Source: Caenispirillum salinarum AK4 (GTDB lineage Bacteria; Pseudomonadota; Alphaproteobacteria; Rhodospirillales; Rhodospirillaceae). From it: a DNA stretch of 64,000 nucleotides. The position numbers and the translations under genes are program-made. Shown here piece by piece: positions 63,379 to 64,000 of the stretch (position 1 is its first letter; each line of letters begins with the position of its first letter). Under the pieces are notes generated by a model, which did not search any database, had not been told where the DNA came from, and saw only the letters and a list, made by a program, of their open reading frames with translations. Location of the stretch: contig NZ_ANHY01000007.1 of assembly GCF_000315795.1 (NCBI RefSeq), positions 62,001 through 126,000 of the forward strand, in the 5' to 3' direction.

Positions 63379-64000
63379 TTATTTGTGGCGCCGCAACAGC
63401 AGCGAGTTGGACACGACGCTGACGCTGGAGAACGCCATGGCCGCGCCCGCGATCACCGGCGAGAGCATGCCGGCCGCCGCCAGCGGCAGGGCCACCACGT
63501 TGTAGGCGAAGGCCCAGAACAGATTCTGGCGGATTTTGCTGTAGCCGCGGCGTGACAACCCCAGGGCTTCCGGCAACAACCCCGGATCACCGCGCATGAG
63601 CGTGATGCCGGCCGTGTGCATGGCGACGTCCGTTCCCGTGCCCATGGCGATGCCGACATCCGCCGCCGCCAGCGCCGGCGCGTCGTTCACACCGTCGCCC
63701 ACCATGGCGACCACATGGCCCTCCCCTTTCAGGCGCGCGACCTCGGCGGCCTTGTCCTCGGGCAGGACCTCGGCCACCACGTGCTCGATCCCCAGGCTCT
63801 GGCCGACAGCCCGGGCGGCGCGGGCGTTGTCGCCGGTGAGCATGACGGGGGTCACGCCGGCGGCCTTCAGCGCCTCCACCGCGCCCCTGGCGGACTGCTT
63901 CACGGTGTCGGCGGCGGCCAGGAAACCGAGCAGGCGCGGCGCGCCGTCCACCGTTTCCGCCAGCCACATGATGGTGCGGCCCTCTTCCTCCAGCCCATGG
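63379..64000 (-). CDS. copA: Cu(I)-translocating P-type ATPase, C-terminal part (cut by window edge)
   Basis: The last about 207 residues of a P1B-type ATPase are present, and the frame stays open to the right edge. MLTGDNARAARAVG (hinge region), MVGDGVNDAPALAAADVGIAMG (in parts; metal-ATPase GDGxNDAP motif) and the final two membrane segments are visible. The latter carry the copper-site residues in YNVVALPLAAAGML (Asn) and MAFSSVSVVSNSLLL (Met and Ser-Ser), which mark it as Cu(I)/Ag(I) type and not Zn/Cd. It exports copper from the cytosol and is followed by cueR on the same strand. The N-terminal part lies outside the window. Confidence 0.95.
   Translation of the reverse strand, partial: HGLEEEGRTIMWLAETVDGAPRLLGFLAAADTVKQSARGAVEALKAAGVTPVMLTGDNARAARAVGQSLGIEHVVAEVLPEDKAAEVARLKGEGHVVAMVGDGVNDAPALAAADVGIAMGTGTDVAMHTAGITLMRGDPGLLPEALGLSRRGYSKIRQNLFWAFAYNVVALPLAAAGMLSPVIAGAAMAFSSVSVVSNSLLLRRHK

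Overview
The window is GC-rich DNA (about two thirds G+C) with tightly packed, often overlapping genes. Gene content points to a free-living alphaproteobacterium, probably of the Rhodospirillales type. The signs are a hupSLCDFHJK-hypAB uptake-hydrogenase operon, CTTG-type heat-shock promoters, a ROSE-like leader before a small heat-shock gene, a DUF2155 protein and an alpha-type acetate permease locus. The assignment rests on gene content only. No rRNA, tRNA, CRISPR array, integrase or transposase was seen.

Layout. (1) 1-9197, minus strand: uptake [NiFe] hydrogenase operon hupS-L-C-D-F-H-J-K-hypA-hypB and a C-terminal-half-only hypF cut by the left edge. (2) 9620-14265, plus: DUF485 protein, acetate symporter ActP, a cNMP/CBS/DUF294 nucleotidyltransferase and a DnaQ-like exonuclease. 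(3) 14287-25097: a TIGR02444 gene, then a fatty-acid degradation locus (FadL porin, acyl-CoA ligase, MerR regulator, thiolase, FadN-type dehydrogenase/hydratase, acyl-CoA dehydrogenase, thioesterase). The porin and the regulator share an identical palindromic operator. (4) 25168-31281: ClpB, MOSC protein, NarL-type response regulator, DUF2155 protein and an alpha/beta hydrolase. (5) 31394-36506: a second, cytosolic group 3b-type NAD(P)-linked [NiFe] hydrogenase (hydB, a stand-alone cNMP-binding protein, hydG, hydD, hydA) with its own maturation protease. (6) 36750-43622, minus: hemerythrin, then a type I secretion pair (HlyD and PrtD families) and its likely cargo, a 1061-residue RTX protein with three CBM2-like modules and a beta-helix. 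(7) 44176-54748, plus: an alginate-like exopolysaccharide operon (Alg8-like synthase, PilZ-bearing Alg44-like protein, UDP-glucose-type dehydrogenase, PL14-like lyase, AlgL-like PL5 lyase, very long AlgK-like Sel1 lipoprotein). (8) 54806-64000: ChaC, LOG protein, SulP transporter with tandem Usp, YdjM-like protein, Hsp20 with a candidate RNA thermometer, and copper genes (copZ, cueR, partial copA) around a YibQ-like deacetylase.

How parts fit. The two hydrogenases probably oxidise H2 at the membrane (Hup) and exchange electrons between H2 and NAD(P)H in the cytosol (Hyd). Each has its own endopeptidase, and both presumably draw on a common Hyp machinery that lies only partly in the window. 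The most unusual part is the divergent pair of loci at 37.3-54.7 kb. The operon builds an Alg8/Alg44 c-di-GMP-responsive synthase but supplies a UDP-glucose-type dehydrogenase rather than a recognisable GDP-mannose dehydrogenase. The adjoining type I secretion locus exports a modular carbohydrate-binding beta-helix protein. The Alg8-like synthase also carries a C-terminal extension resembling the start of that beta-helix. I infer a polyuronate (alginate-like or polyglucuronate-like) export-and-modification system that is not the standard alginate pathway.
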